Positions 14,435 to 22,218 are shown, counted from the first letter of the stretch. The stretch is 29,169 nt of DNA from T1Sed10-7 sp047921175 (GCA_047921175.1 JBLRWQ010000036.1:1-29169); one strand, 5' to 3'. Program-made: numbers and translations. The notes: a model not told the origin generated them from the sequence alone.

Positions 14435-15556
14435 ATGGCGGACACGGTCGCATCCTGGCTCGAGGTGCTGCATGCGCGCTACCCGCCCGCCCAGGCGGCC
14501 GCCTGGGACACCCCCGGCCTGCAGGTCGGCGACCCGGCCTGGCCCGTCGAGCGGGTGCTCGTCACCCTCGACGTCACCCCGGCCGTGCTCGACGAGGCCG
14601 CCGAGACGCCGGGCACCCTCGTCATCGCCCACCATCCCGTGCTCTTCCGCCCCCTGGCACGGCTGACGCCCGACACCGCGCCGGGCCGCCTGGCGCTGTC
14701 GGCGGCGACGCGGCGGATCGCCGTGGCCGCGGCCCACACCAACCTCGACGTCACCGACGACGGCGCCGACACCAACCACCCGGTCGTCGCGCTCCTCGGC
14801 CTCGTGGACGTGGCGCCGCTGACCGTGGAGCTCCGCGAGGGAGCGCGCGTGAAGCTCGTCACCTTCGTGCCGCCGGAGGCCGTCCCCGGTGTCCTCGACG
14901 CGGTCAGCGCCGCGGGTGCCGGACGCATCGGGGACTACGAGCGCTGCTCGTTCCGCGTGGCCGGCACCGGCACGTTCCGCGCGCTGCCGGGCAGCGACCC
15001 GTACAGCGGCCCGGGGATCGGCCAGGATGCGGAGGAGGACGAGCTCCGCCTCGAGGTCGAGCTGCCACGACGGCGGGCCGGCGTGGTCGTCGCCGCGCTG
15101 CAGGCGGCCCACCCCTACGAGGAGGTCGCCTTCGACCTGGTCCCCCTGCTCGACGGGGCGCCGCTCGGCTTCGGGCGTGTCGGTGACCTACCCGGGCCGA
15201 TCCCGCTCGTGGAGCTGGCCGAACGGATACGGACGGGCCTGCCCGCACCGCACCTGCGCTACGCCGGGCCGCCGGACCGACCCGTGCGCCGCGTCGCCAT
15301 CGTCGGCGGGGCCGGGGACTCCCTGCTGGAGGCGGCCCGCGCCAGCGGAGCGGACGTGTACGTCACGGGTGATCTGCGCCACCACGTCACCCTCGACGCG
15401 CTGACCGTCGGGCTGTCGCTGATCGACGCGGGGCACCACGCCACCGAGGTCGCGGCCATGCCGGCCTTCCTCGACCGGCTCGAACGCGGTGGCCGGGCGG
15501 ATGGACGGAGCGCCCCGGTGGTAGCGTCGCAGGTCCCGACCGTCCCTTGGAGGTGA
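14435..15556 (+). CDS. Nif3-like dinuclear metal centre protein (YqfO type)
   Basis: A 373-residue Nif3/DUF34 protein of the longer YqfO type, with a central PII-like insertion. Members bind two metal ions; they have been called GTP cyclohydrolase 1 type 2, but the physiological role is unsettled. Metal-ligand motifs are all visible: H66/H67 in IAHHPVLF, H101 and D105 in AAHTNLD, and H334/H335 plus E338 in AGHHATE. The insertion (about 138-240) contains VKLVTFVPPEAVPGVLDAV and AAHPYEEVAFDLVPL, typical of this branch. ATG 14435 has GGAGGG (14421-14426, spacer 8). It heads a tight operon with the coiled-coil zinc-ribbon protein, a pairing seen in many actinobacteria. Confidence 0.93.
   Translation: MADTVASWLEVLHARYPPAQAAAWDTPGLQVGDPAWPVERVLVTLDVTPAVLDEAAETPGTLVIAHHPVLFRPLARLTPDTAPGRLALSAATRRIAVAAAHTNLDVTDDGADTNHPVVALLGLVDVAPLTVELREGARVKLVTFVPPEAVPGVLDAVSAAGAGRIGDYERCSFRVAGTGTFRALPGSDPYSGPGIGQDAEEDELRLEVELPRRRAGVVVAALQAAHPYEEVAFDLVPLLDGAPLGFGRVGDLPGPIPLVELAERIRTGLPAPHLRYAGPPDRPVRRVAIVGGAGDSLLEAARASGADVYVTGDLRHHVTLDALTVGLSLIDAGHHATEVAAMPAFLDRLERGGRADGRSAPVVASQVPTVPWR
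15522..15527 (+). promoter_or_regulatory. possible internal promoter (TAGCGT) for the zinc-ribbon gene
   Basis: TAGCGT, inside the 3' end of the Nif3-like gene, lies 31 bases before the next start. It resembles the other -10 hexamers here, so the second gene may also be transcribed on its own. Confidence 0.2.
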
Positions 15557-15558
15557 GC

Positions 15559-16287
15559 GTGGCCGACCCGACGAGCGAGGAGCTCGACCTCCTGCTCGAG
15601 CTCCAGGCCACCGATCATCGGCTGCGCAAGGCGAGGCACCAGCTCGACGAGCTCCCGGAGCAGCAGCTGCTCGAGGACGCGCTGGCCCGCGCCGGGACCC
15701 TGAGCCGCGAGCACGACGACGTGCGCGTGGAGCTCGAACGCGCTTCCGCGCGCCAACGCCAGCTCGAGCGGGAGGTCGAGGTCCTGACCCAGCGGCGCGA
15801 TGCCGAACGGGCGCGCCTGTACGACGGCACGGTCGGCAACGCCCGGGAGATGAAGGCGGTCGAGGCCGAGATCGAGACCACCATCCGCCGGATCGATGAG
15901 CACGAGGAGCTGCTGCTCGAGGTGCTCGAGGCGGTGGAGGCGCTCGAGACCCGCGCGGCGGATCTGGTCGTCGCCGACGAGCAGGTCCGCTCGCGCGCGA
16001 CCGAGCTCGAGCAGGAGCGCGACGAGGCGGCCAAGCACGTCCTCGCGGAGCTCGGCGAGCTGCAGGCCGACCGTGACCGACGGGCGGCGCAGCTGCCGGC
16101 GGACCTGCTGGCCCGCTACGAGGCCGCCGCGGTGCGAGCCGGTGGGACGGGGGTCGGCAAGCTGGTGGACAACGCCTGCACCGCCTGCCGGTTGACCATG
16201 TCCCGCGCCGACGTCGGTGAGCTGTTGGCCGGGCCGCCACTCACCACCTGCCCCCAGTGTCGCCGGCTGCTCGTGGTGCCGTCATGA
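15559..16287 (+). CDS. Coiled-coil protein with C4 zinc ribbon (zf-RING_7/DUF164)
   Basis: A 242-residue protein made of a long antiparallel coiled coil (about 5-180, very rich in Glu, Arg, Leu and Ala; the hinge contains YDGTVGNAREMKAVEAEI, a family landmark) and a C-terminal zinc ribbon with C207/C210 (CTAC) and C231/C234 (CPQC). It belongs to the zf-RING_7/DUF164 family, similar in layout to chlamydial CT398 and the flagellar-associated HP0958; the exact role in actinobacteria is unknown, though nucleic-acid binding is proposed. GTG 15559 has GGAGG at 15549-15553 (spacer 5); GTG 15553 would overlap the previous stop but sits on the ribosome site. Cotranscribed with the Nif3-like gene and coupled to the next small gene. 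Confidence 0.92.
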   Translation: MADPTSEELDLLLELQATDHRLRKARHQLDELPEQQLLEDALARAGTLSREHDDVRVELERASARQRQLEREVEVLTQRRDAERARLYDGTVGNAREMKAVEAEIETTIRRIDEHEELLLEVLEAVEALETRAADLVVADEQVRSRATELEQERDEAAKHVLAELGELQADRDRRAAQLPADLLARYEAAAVRAGGTGVGKLVDNACTACRLTMSRADVGELLAGPPLTTCPQCRRLLVVPS

Positions 16288-16541
16288 CCACCGTCCACGG
16301 GCCCGACGGACGGGTCTGGCAGGTCACCCGACGTCCCGAGCAGCCGGGCGCGGCCGGCTACCTCGGTGTCGGCACCTGGCTCGTCGAGGCGAGGACGGAG
16401 GGCGAGCGCCGGCGCTGGCGCAGCCGGAACCTGGTGACATCCGTGCGCCTGCGGGACGACGTGGCGCTCGCGCTGCGCACCGGTGCGGAGGGACCGGCCG
16501 GCGAGGTGCCGGCAGACGGGGCCGACGCGGACACCGGCTGA
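16284..16541 (+). CDS. small hypothetical protein
   Basis: An 85-residue protein that I do not recognise. It is believed real because its ATG overlaps the stop of the zinc-ribbon gene (ATGA), the frame is well used to its end, and two Trp-rich conserved-looking stretches are present: GPDGRVWQVTRRP and GTWLVEARTEGERRRWRSRNL. The fold looks like a small basic beta-sheet domain followed by a disordered acidic tail. No signal peptide or membrane helix. Position at the end of the nif3/zinc-ribbon operon suggests a linked, possibly RNA- or ribosome-related, job, but that is only context. Confidence 0.65.
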   Translation: MTTVHGPDGRVWQVTRRPEQPGAAGYLGVGTWLVEARTEGERRRWRSRNLVTSVRLRDDVALALRTGAEGPAGEVPADGADADTG

Positions 16542-16562
16542 TCCGGCCGGCGAGGCCGCGGC

Positions 16563-17444
16563 TCAGGTCACCTCGCCGTCGGCGGACCCCACCTTGTCGA
16601 GCCCGGCCACCTTGGCCTGCTCCTTCGCCCGGTCCGCGGCCCGGAGCACCGCGACCTCGTCGTCGCCGTCGTGGGGGTAGCGGGCCAGGCCGTAGGCGGC
16701 GTGTACCTCGAAGCGCTCGCCGTCGGGGAGGACCACCTGCTCGTCGCGGAGCCGGCGGATGATCCCCTCGATCACCGAGCGCCCGCGACGCTGCTCGTCG
16801 CCGATGAGGGCGACCGCCATCTCGTCGCTGCCGAGGCGGGAGGCCAGCACGTCCGTGCCGGCCTCGCGGCGCAGCACGTGGGCCAGCGCCCGCATCGCCT
16901 CCGTCCCCGTCGGGTGCCCGTAGCGCTCGTTCAGGGCGCGCATCCCGCGGATGTCGGCGACCAGGATCGTGAACGGCTGCCCTGCGGACCGTAACTCGGC
17001 GAGCTCGGCGTAGAACGCACGGACGTTCAGCAGGCCGGTGATCGGGTCCTCCACCACGGCGCGCCGGATGGCTCGACCTCGCTGCCGTTCGGTCAGTTGG
17101 GTGGCCATGCCGACCGCGGCAAGCGACACCAGCACCAGGCTGCGCAGCAGCACGCCGGGGAGCTGCGTGGTCGTGAGCCCGAGCCACAGGTCGACGGCGA
17201 GGTGGCCGAGCGCGGCCAGGGAGCTGATGACCAGCGGCGACCGCCGACCGCCGGCGAGGCCGGCGACGACCGCCAGCGGGGCACTGGCCCACGCGATCGT
17301 CGGATCACGCAGCGCCAGGTGCAGGGACAGGATGACGGCCAGCGACGTGCCGAGCACCACGAAGCGCACCGGCCGACGGTCCAGCGGCGTGGCGACGGAC
17401 AGCAGGACCTCCCGGGTGCGGGAGGACAGCGTGGGACGGGACAC
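16563..17444 (-). CDS. Membrane protein with variant GGDEF domain (GSDEM)
   Basis: A 293-residue protein with four predicted N-terminal membrane helices (about 27-45, 50-65, 70-88, 97-115), a linker helix, and a GGDEF domain from EDPITGLLNVRAF (132-144). Active diguanylate cyclases turn two GTP into cyclic di-GMP. Here the signature is GSDEM (205-209), the first metal aspartate is kept (D164) but the usual D-x-D-x-FK-x-IND-x-x-GH-x-x-GD block reads DIRGMRALNERYGHPTGT, and no RxxD inhibitory site is present. The domain may therefore be weakly active or a nucleotide sensor. GTG 17444 has AAGGAGG well placed upstream, overlapping the otsB stop. It is the last gene of the otsA-otsB unit. Confidence 0.85.
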   Translation of the reverse strand: MSRPTLSSRTREVLLSVATPLDRRPVRFVVLGTSLAVILSLHLALRDPTIAWASAPLAVVAGLAGGRRSPLVISSLAALGHLAVDLWLGLTTTQLPGVLLRSLVLVSLAAVGMATQLTERQRGRAIRRAVVEDPITGLLNVRAFYAELAELRSAGQPFTILVADIRGMRALNERYGHPTGTEAMRALAHVLRREAGTDVLASRLGSDEMAVALIGDEQRRGRSVIEGIIRRLRDEQVVLPDGERFEVHAAYGLARYPHDGDDEVAVLRAADRAKEQAKVAGLDKVGSADGEVT

Positions 17445-17459
17445 GGTGGTGCACCTCCT

Positions 17460-18245
17460 TCAGCCGAGCAGGGCTTCGAGGAAGCGGACGACCGCGTCGG
17501 GGTCCGCGAGCCGCCGGTCGGCGGCGGTGGCGCGTGGCTCCTCGCTGACCAGGATGCCCTGTCCGCCGAGCTCGTGCGCGGCGGCGAAGGCGTCCTCGTC
17601 GGTGACGTCGTCGCCGATCATGAGCGGCCGCAGGGCGGGGGTCGACGCGTGGATGCGCTGCAGTGCGGCGCCCTTGTCGGCGCCGGAGGGCCGGAGCTCG
17701 GCCACGGCCTTGCCCGAGAGCACCTCGAACCCCGGGGCGTCGTCCCGGCGTTGCTCGAGCAGGGCCTCGACCCGGGGCAGGAGCCGTTCGACGCTGTCCT
17801 CCGGTGCCAACCGGTGGTGGACGGCGAGCGACGCCTGCTTGCGCTCGAGCAGCCAGCCCGGTTCGCCGGCGACCAGGCGCTCCAGCTCCGCCTCGACCGC
17901 GCCCAGGGTGCCCTGCACGCCCGACGGGTCGATCAGCGGGGCCTCGCGGCCGTCCGCGAGCAGCAGTTCGGTCCCGTGCCCGCCGGCGTAGGCCACCGGG
18001 AGGTCCCCCAGGCGCCGGCGGACGTCGGCGATCGGCCGGCCCGACACGATGGCGACGGTGGTCCGGCGCGTGAGCGCCGTCACGGCCGCGACCGCCCCCG
18101 CTGCCGGTGCGGCGAGGTCGGGATGGTCCACGATCGGTGCCAGCGTGCCGTCGAAGTCGAGCACGACCAGCCAGCGCTCCACCGGCCGGAACTCGGCTGC
18201 GAGCCGCCCCGGGTCCTCCAGCTGCGGCGCGGTCGGCTCGATCAT
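17460..18245 (-). CDS. otsB: Trehalose-6-phosphate phosphatase
   Basis: Removes phosphate from trehalose 6-phosphate to give trehalose, the second step of the OtsAB pathway. The 261 residues show all HAD motifs: D30/D32 in VVLDFDGTLAPI, IVSGRP (motif II), the Lys of SGADKGAAL (motif III), and GDDVTDEDAF (motif IV), with the small cap between them containing GGHGTELL and LERKQASLAVHHR, both typical of the family. No extra N-terminal domain, unlike the long mycobacterial OtsB. ATG at 18243-18245 overlaps the otsA stop (ATGA), so synthase and phosphatase are translationally coupled, keeping trehalose 6-phosphate low. Confidence 0.96.
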   Translation of the reverse strand: MIEPTAPQLEDPGRLAAEFRPVERWLVVLDFDGTLAPIVDHPDLAAPAAGAVAAVTALTRRTTVAIVSGRPIADVRRRLGDLPVAYAGGHGTELLLADGREAPLIDPSGVQGTLGAVEAELERLVAGEPGWLLERKQASLAVHHRLAPEDSVERLLPRVEALLEQRRDDAPGFEVLSGKAVAELRPSGADKGAALQRIHASTPALRPLMIGDDVTDEDAFAAAHELGGQGILVSEEPRATAADRRLADPDAVVRFLEALLG

Positions 18246-19654
18246 GGGCCGTGCCCACCCGGGGCGATCTGGCTGAGTTCCGCCTGGACCCAGGCGTAGA
18301 CGTCGCCCTCGCGCACGACCTCGGCCATGCGGGCGATACGACCGCGTCGATCATCGGGGTCCAGGTCGAGCGCCGACTCCATCAGGTAGCTCTGCCCCTC
18401 GATGTCGAAGGGGTTGGTGCGCACCGCGTCATCGCCGAACTCCATGGCGGTGCCGCAGAACTCGCTCAGCAGGAGCACCCCGTCCTCCCCGGCGGCGGAC
18501 TGCACGGTCACGAACTCCTTGGCCACGAGGTTCATGCCGTCCTTCAGCGGGGTGACGCACATCACGTCCGCGAGGCGGTAGTAGGCGGCCAGTGCCTCGC
18601 GGGAGACACCTCGATACAGGTAGTGGACCGGTACGTCCTTGCCGGGCTCGGTGAACCGACCGTTGATGCGCCCGACCTCGGTCTCCACGGAGGTGCGCAG
18701 TCGCCGGTACTCGTCCACGTCGTCCCGGGAGGGGACGGCGATCTGGACGAAGGTGAACGTCCCCGCCAGGTCCGGCCGGCGCTCCAGCAGGAGCTCGATC
18801 GACTGCAGGCGGTGCCGGATGCCCTTGGTGTAGTCCAGGCGATCGACACCGAGCAGCACGCGACGGCCCTCGAACTGGCGCTTGAGGTCCGTGAGCTCGC
18901 GTTCGGTCGCTTCGGAGGTCGCGAGCTCGGAGAACTCGTCGACGTCGATGGAGATCGGGTGGGCGACGGCCTTCACCTGCCGTCCGTCGGGCAGGACCAG
19001 GGTGTCCCCGAGGGCGGTCACGCCGGGGTAGAGCTGCTGGACGGCGCGGACGAAGTTGTCCCGGTAGACGCGGGTGTGGAACCCGATCGCGTCCGCGGCC
19101 AGCAACCCGTGCAGCAGCTGGTCACGCCACGGCAGCCGTGCGAAGAGCTCCGGTGGCGGGAACGGGGTGTGCAGGAAGAAGCCGATCGGGGAGCCAGGCG
19201 AGGCGGCGCGTACCAGCTCCGGCTGCAGCATCAGGTGGTAGTCCTGGATCCAGACCAGCGGCGGCACCTCGGCGTCGGTGACCACCTCGGCGAGCGTGTC
19301 CGCGATGCGTCGGTTCACCTCCTCGTAGGTCCGCCACCAGGCTCGGTCGATGACCGGCTCGACGACCAGGTCGTGGAACAGGGGCCACAGGGTCCGGTTC
19401 GCGAACCCGTGGTAGTAGCCGAGTACCTGCTCCTCGGTCAGGGTGACCGGGTGGAGGTCGCAGTTGAGGCCGTCCACCCGCTGGGGGACCCCATCGGGGT
19501 CGTCATCCCAGCCGATCCAGGCTCCACCGACCTGCTCGATCACGGGTCGCAGCGCCGTCACCAAGCCACCGGACGACGGGTGCCACCCGTCCTCGCCTCG
19601 GGACACGGGCAGGCGGTTGGCGACGATCACGAGCGGTCGTTCGGGGATCTCCAC
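18242..19654 (-). CDS. otsA: Trehalose-6-phosphate synthase (GT20)
   Basis: Transfers glucose from UDP- (or ADP-/GDP-) glucose to glucose 6-phosphate, forming trehalose 6-phosphate; trehalose serves as an osmolyte and stress protectant and, in actinobacteria, as a building block of glycolipids. The 470 residues match GT20 length. Key motifs: VANRLPVSR (11-19), the glycine loop SSGGL (27-31), WIQDYHLML (135-143), GFFLHTPFP (158-166), GVDRLDYTKGI (269-279) and DGMNLVAKEF (372-381) holding the donor-site Asp and Glu. GTG at 19652-19654 is preceded by GAGGAG six bases upstream. It is the first gene of the otsA-otsB-GGDEF operon. Confidence 0.97.
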   Translation of the reverse strand: MEIPERPLVIVANRLPVSRGEDGWHPSSGGLVTALRPVIEQVGGAWIGWDDDPDGVPQRVDGLNCDLHPVTLTEEQVLGYYHGFANRTLWPLFHDLVVEPVIDRAWWRTYEEVNRRIADTLAEVVTDAEVPPLVWIQDYHLMLQPELVRAASPGSPIGFFLHTPFPPPELFARLPWRDQLLHGLLAADAIGFHTRVYRDNFVRAVQQLYPGVTALGDTLVLPDGRQVKAVAHPISIDVDEFSELATSEATERELTDLKRQFEGRRVLLGVDRLDYTKGIRHRLQSIELLLERRPDLAGTFTFVQIAVPSRDDVDEYRRLRTSVETEVGRINGRFTEPGKDVPVHYLYRGVSREALAAYYRLADVMCVTPLKDGMNLVAKEFVTVQSAAGEDGVLLLSEFCGTAMEFGDDAVRTNPFDIEGQSYLMESALDLDPDDRRGRIARMAEVVREGDVYAWVQAELSQIAPGGHGP

Positions 19655-19677
19655 AGGGTGCTCCTCATCGACGGCCG

Positions 19678-19683
19678 AGCCTA
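19678..19683 (-). promoter_or_regulatory. putative -10 element (TAGGCT) of otsAB operon
   Basis: On the minus strand TAGGCT lies 23 bases before the otsA GTG, in the 63-base gap after the aminotransferase gene. No clear -35. Confidence 0.35.
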
Positions 19684-19717
19684 CAGACGACGTGGTCCCG
19701 CGCCGAGGCCGCCGTGG

Positions 19718-20551
19718 TCAGTCGGCCTCGGCCGGCACCGCGGGCACGGTGTCCAGGGTCGCGGTCACGTGGGCCTCGAGCCGTGCACGGATCGCGGCCG
19801 TGACGGGCCCGGGCGCCGGGAGCTCGCGCGTCGTGCCATCGGCGAGGAGGAGCCGGTGCACGGGCAGGCCCGGGCGGGTGGCGGAGACGACGAGGACCTC
19901 CTCGGCGCTGCGCAGCTCCGCGTCGGTCGGGATGCTCGGCGTCACGTCGACGACCTCGCGCAGCACCCGGAGGGTGACCGAGTCGAGGATCGGGAGCCGG
20001 GCCGGATCCGGGGTCGAGCAGCGCCCGCCGTGCACCAGCACGACCGCGCCGGTCGGCAGCTCGAGCACCTGTCCGGCGTCGACGACCAGCGCGTCGTCGC
20101 CACCGCGGGCCCGGGCCTGGCGGACGGCCCACTGGTTGGCCGCATACGACAGGGTCTTGACCCCGGACAGCGCCGTCCGCCACGGCATCTCGACCACCGC
20201 GAGCGCCAGGCTCGCCGGCCACGACACGGGCCCGATCAACCCGCGGACGACCCCACCGCGGGTCACGATGACCCGCAGGGAGCCGTCGTGGCCGTCGTAG
20301 GCGGCGAGCAGGTCGGCGAGGCAGCGCAGGATCGTCGCTGACGGCAGGGGGATCTCGAGCGCCGCCGCCGAACGCCGCAGCCGGTCGAGGTGCAAGGCCC
20401 GGGCGTGGGTGCGGCCGGCACGCACCAGCATCGCCTCGAAGACGGCGTCGCCACGCAGGACGCCGTCGTCGGCGAGCGGCACGGTGGCCTCGGCCTGGGG
20501 CACGATGGCACCGTCCATCCAGGCCAGGGCGGGGGCGGGCGCGGTCGTCAT
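19718..20551 (-). CDS. Class IV aminotransferase / aminodeoxychorismate lyase-like
   Basis: A 277-residue fold-type IV PLP enzyme (family of branched-chain aminotransferase, D-amino acid aminotransferase and 4-amino-4-deoxychorismate lyase PabC). The N-terminal substrate domain contains DDGVLRGDAVFEAMLV and HLDRLRRSAAALEI; the PLP-binding lysine is K132 in GVKTLSYAANQWAVRQA; E164 in QVLELPTGAVVLV fits the glutamate that contacts the PLP ring. The usual downstream S-N pair is altered to T-G, and VSATRPGLPVHRL replaces the customary phosphate-binding GT loop. Length and motifs fit a PabC-like protein best, but substrate is not fixed. ATG 20549-20551 has only a weak ribosome site. A PLP enzyme in the same window as pdxST is probably coincidence. 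Confidence 0.85.
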   Translation of the reverse strand: MTTAPAPALAWMDGAIVPQAEATVPLADDGVLRGDAVFEAMLVRAGRTHARALHLDRLRRSAAALEIPLPSATILRCLADLLAAYDGHDGSLRVIVTRGGVVRGLIGPVSWPASLALAVVEMPWRTALSGVKTLSYAANQWAVRQARARGGDDALVVDAGQVLELPTGAVVLVHGGRCSTPDPARLPILDSVTLRVLREVVDVTPSIPTDAELRSAEEVLVVSATRPGLPVHRLLLADGTTRELPAPGPVTAAIRARLEAHVTATLDTVPAVPAEAD

Positions 20552-20629
20552 GGCCGCAGCCTGCCACAGCGACCGCCAGGCCGCCCAGCCGGCGCTCCGG
20601 TCGGCCGTGGGCTACCGGTGCTGCTGCGC

Positions 20630-20635
20630 TAGCGT
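20630..20635 (+). promoter_or_regulatory. putative -10 element (TAGCGT) of the DUF4442 gene
   Basis: TAGCGT lies 91 bases before the ATG in the 175-base divergent gap behind the aminotransferase gene. Confidence 0.25.
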
Positions 20636-20726
20636 CCCGCGCCGCGCGGCTGCCTCGCCGCGGTGTGGCCGGCGGCGGCGACCGGGCGGTCCCGGCGATA
20701 CCGCTCCGAGGGGGCGAGGAGGAGCC

Positions 20727-21215
20727 ATGACGAGCGACGATCGCGCCACGACCGCGGCCGGGCTGCTGGCCGGGCTCCGGGCCCTGGGCGACGGGCTGGC
20801 CTTCAACCGCCACCTCGGTACGCGTGTGCTCGAGCTCGAGCCGGGGTGGGCCGTCACCGTCCTCGACGAGCGCGGCGAGCTGCACAACCACCTCGGTGGT
20901 GTCCACGCCATCGCCGAGCTCGCACCGGTCGAGCTGGCAGGCGCGCTCGCGGTCACCAGCCGGCTGGCCAGCCTGCTCGAGCAGGGTCAGGTCCCCGTCG
21001 TCGGTGAGCTGTCGGCGCGCTACCTGGCGCCCGGACGGGGGCGGTTGACCGCCACGGCTGCGGTCGGGGAGGAGGCCGTCGCGCCGGCCTTGGCCGCCCT
21101 CGAGGACGGACGCAAGCCCTGGGTCGAGGTGGAGGTCCAGGTCCGGGATGCTGACGACCAGGCCGTGGTCGAGGCCCGGCTCACGTTCGTGTTCGTGCCG
21201 GCGCCGGCCTCCTGA
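20727..21215 (+). CDS. DUF4442 hotdog-fold thioesterase-like protein
   Basis: A 162-residue protein with the DUF4442/PaaI-like hotdog fold, presumably acting on an acyl-CoA or similar thioester. Seen: FNRHLGTRVLELEPGWAVTVL, then HNHLGGVHAIAELAPVELAGALA, where the N-H-x-G-x-(V/I)-H-A-x-A pattern forms the active-site helix, and the C-terminal strands VEVEVQVRDADDQAVVEARLTFVFV. The second half of the fold has the SARYLAPGRGRLTA strand pair. ATG 20727 has GGAGGAG just upstream. Its stop is followed two bases later by the rnpB -10 hexamer, so it ends right at the RNase P RNA gene. The natural substrate cannot be told. Confidence 0.85.
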   Translation: MTSDDRATTAAGLLAGLRALGDGLAFNRHLGTRVLELEPGWAVTVLDERGELHNHLGGVHAIAELAPVELAGALAVTSRLASLLEQGQVPVVGELSARYLAPGRGRLTATAAVGEEAVAPALAALEDGRKPWVEVEVQVRDADDQAVVEARLTFVFVPAPAS

Positions 21216-21217
21216 CG

Positions 21218-21223
21218 TACCCT
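21218..21223 (+). promoter_or_regulatory. -10 element (TACCCT) of rnpB
   Basis: TACCCT lies two bases after the DUF4442 stop and ends 6 bases before the predicted first base of helix P1 of RNase P RNA, the right distance for a transcription start. Confidence 0.55.
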
Positions 21224-21228
21224 GGGAG

Positions 21229-21617
21229 AGCTGGGGGAGTCGGCCGGGCGGCCGCGCCGGACCGGGGTGACCCGGATCCGGTGAGGAAAGTCCGGACTCC
21301 ACAGGGCAGGGTGCTGGGTAACGCCCAGGCGTGGTGACACGTGGCAAGCGCAACAGAGAGCAGACCGCCGTCGGGTCCGCCCGACGGTAAGGGTGAAACG
21401 GTGAGGTAAGAGCTCACCAGCACGGCGGGTGACCGTCGTGGCTAGGCATGCCCCACCCGGAGCAAGGCCACGCAGGGACCACGGCGGCCCGTCGGATGGT
21501 CCCGGGTAGGCCGCACGAGGCGTCGGGTGACCGGCGTCCCAGAGAGATGGTCGCCACCCGTGACGCGTCGCCGCGTCGCGGGGACAGGATCCGGCTTACA
21601 GGCCGGCTCCCCCAGCC
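21229..21617 (+). ncRNA. rnpB: RNase P RNA, bacterial class A
   Basis: Catalytic RNA that trims the 5' leader of precursor tRNAs. The ends pair as helix P1: GCTGGGGGAG (21230-21239) with CTCCCCCAGC (21607-21616), ten perfect pairs. Universal core blocks are present: GAGGAAAGTCCGGACTCCACAG (about 21283-21304, split here by name only) followed by GGGCAGGGTGCTGGGTAACGCCCAG in the P3-P4 region, then GAAACGGTGAGGTAAGAGCTCACCAG, and near the 3' end AGAGAGATGGTCGCC and ACAGGATCCGGCTTACAGGCC. The last two complete P4 and the tRNA-binding region. The total of about 389 bases is usual for class A with high-GC stems. Exact ends are estimates. It is probably its own transcription unit. Confidence 0.96.
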
Positions 21618-21643
21618 GCACCGCGCCAGCCGTGGTCGCCGTC

Positions 21644-21658
21644 GCCGGGCGTCCCGGC
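21644..21658 (+). terminator. hairpin downstream of rnpB
   Basis: GCCGGG-CGT-CCCGGC is a perfect 6-base stem with a 3-base loop about 27 bases after the end of rnpB, before the convergent reductase gene. There is no T-tract, so this is only a candidate terminator. Confidence 0.4.
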
Positions 21659-21674
21659 ACCGGCGGGTGGTCGG

Positions 21675-22058
21675 CTAGCGCTCGCCGAACGGGCGGACAC
21701 GCAGGATCACGCGCTCGCTGCGGATCTGCGCCGCGTCGTAGTCGCGTCCGAGGTAGCGCCGGGCACACGCGTCGATGTGGGCCCGGGCGCGCGGCCCCCG
21801 GATCGTCTCGATCACCTCGCCGCGGACCTCCACGTACCGGTACGGGTCGTCGTGCTGCCAGATGCAGACCGTGACGCGCGGGTCGCGCTCGATGTTGCGC
21901 ACCTTCTGCCGATGGACCTCGGTGTTGAGCACCAGGCAGTCGTCATCGTGGTCGACCCACATGACCTGGGTGGCGGGGTGGCCATCGGGCAGCAGGGTCG
22001 TCAGGGTCGCGAAGTTGCGGCCCGAGGCGAGCGCGCGGATCGCAGGGGACAGCGCCAT
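21675..22058 (-). CDS. PPOX-class split-barrel, probable F420-dependent reductase
   Basis: A 127-residue flavin/deazaflavin split beta-barrel protein of the pyridoxamine-phosphate-oxidase-like class, probably a FDOR-B type that uses cofactor F420. Seen: an N-terminal helix (LSPAIRALASGRNFATLTTLLPDG), the strand WVDHDDDCLVLNTEVHRQKVRNIERDPRVTV broken by loops, with the cofactor-phosphate-binding R-x-KVRN-x-x-x-DPR signature, then YRYVEVRGEV. The KVRNIERDPRV form and lack of a C-terminal PNPOx dimer tail favour F420 over FMN, though this is inference. The substrate is unknown; relatives act on biliverdin, quinones or heterocycles. ATG 22056-22058 has GGAGG five bases upstream. Confidence 0.85.
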   Translation of the reverse strand: MALSPAIRALASGRNFATLTTLLPDGHPATQVMWVDHDDDCLVLNTEVHRQKVRNIERDPRVTVCIWQHDDPYRYVEVRGEVIETIRGPRARAHIDACARRYLGRDYDAAQIRSERVILRVRPFGER

Positions 22059-22087
22059 GGGGTCCTCCGGGGCTTGCGGATGCCGGC

Positions 22088-22093
22088 ACGCTA
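22088..22093 (-). promoter_or_regulatory. putative -10 element (TAGCGT) of the split-barrel reductase gene
   Basis: On the minus strand TAGCGT lies 29 bases before the ATG, in a 160-base divergent gap. Confidence 0.3.
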
Positions 22094-22153
22094 GGGCCTG
22101 GCCGGGCGACCGCGTGCCGGCCGGCTGGGCGCCGCCACCGTGAGCGGCGCCGC

Positions 22154-22159
22154 TACGTT
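22154..22159 (+). promoter_or_regulatory. putative -10 element (TACGTT) of the chelatase-like operon
   Basis: TACGTT lies 59 bases before the GTG start, in the same divergent gap as the reductase promoter. Confidence 0.25.
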
Positions 22160-22218
22160 GCCGGTCCGGCACCTCGCTCGAGGGCCGCCCGATCCCGGCC
22201 CGACCGACGGAGACCATC

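Noticed and set aside
18107..20341. 744-residue plus-strand frame over otsA and the aminotransferase
   Set aside because: It is antisense to otsB, otsA and the class IV aminotransferase, all with intact motifs, and has no domain of its own.
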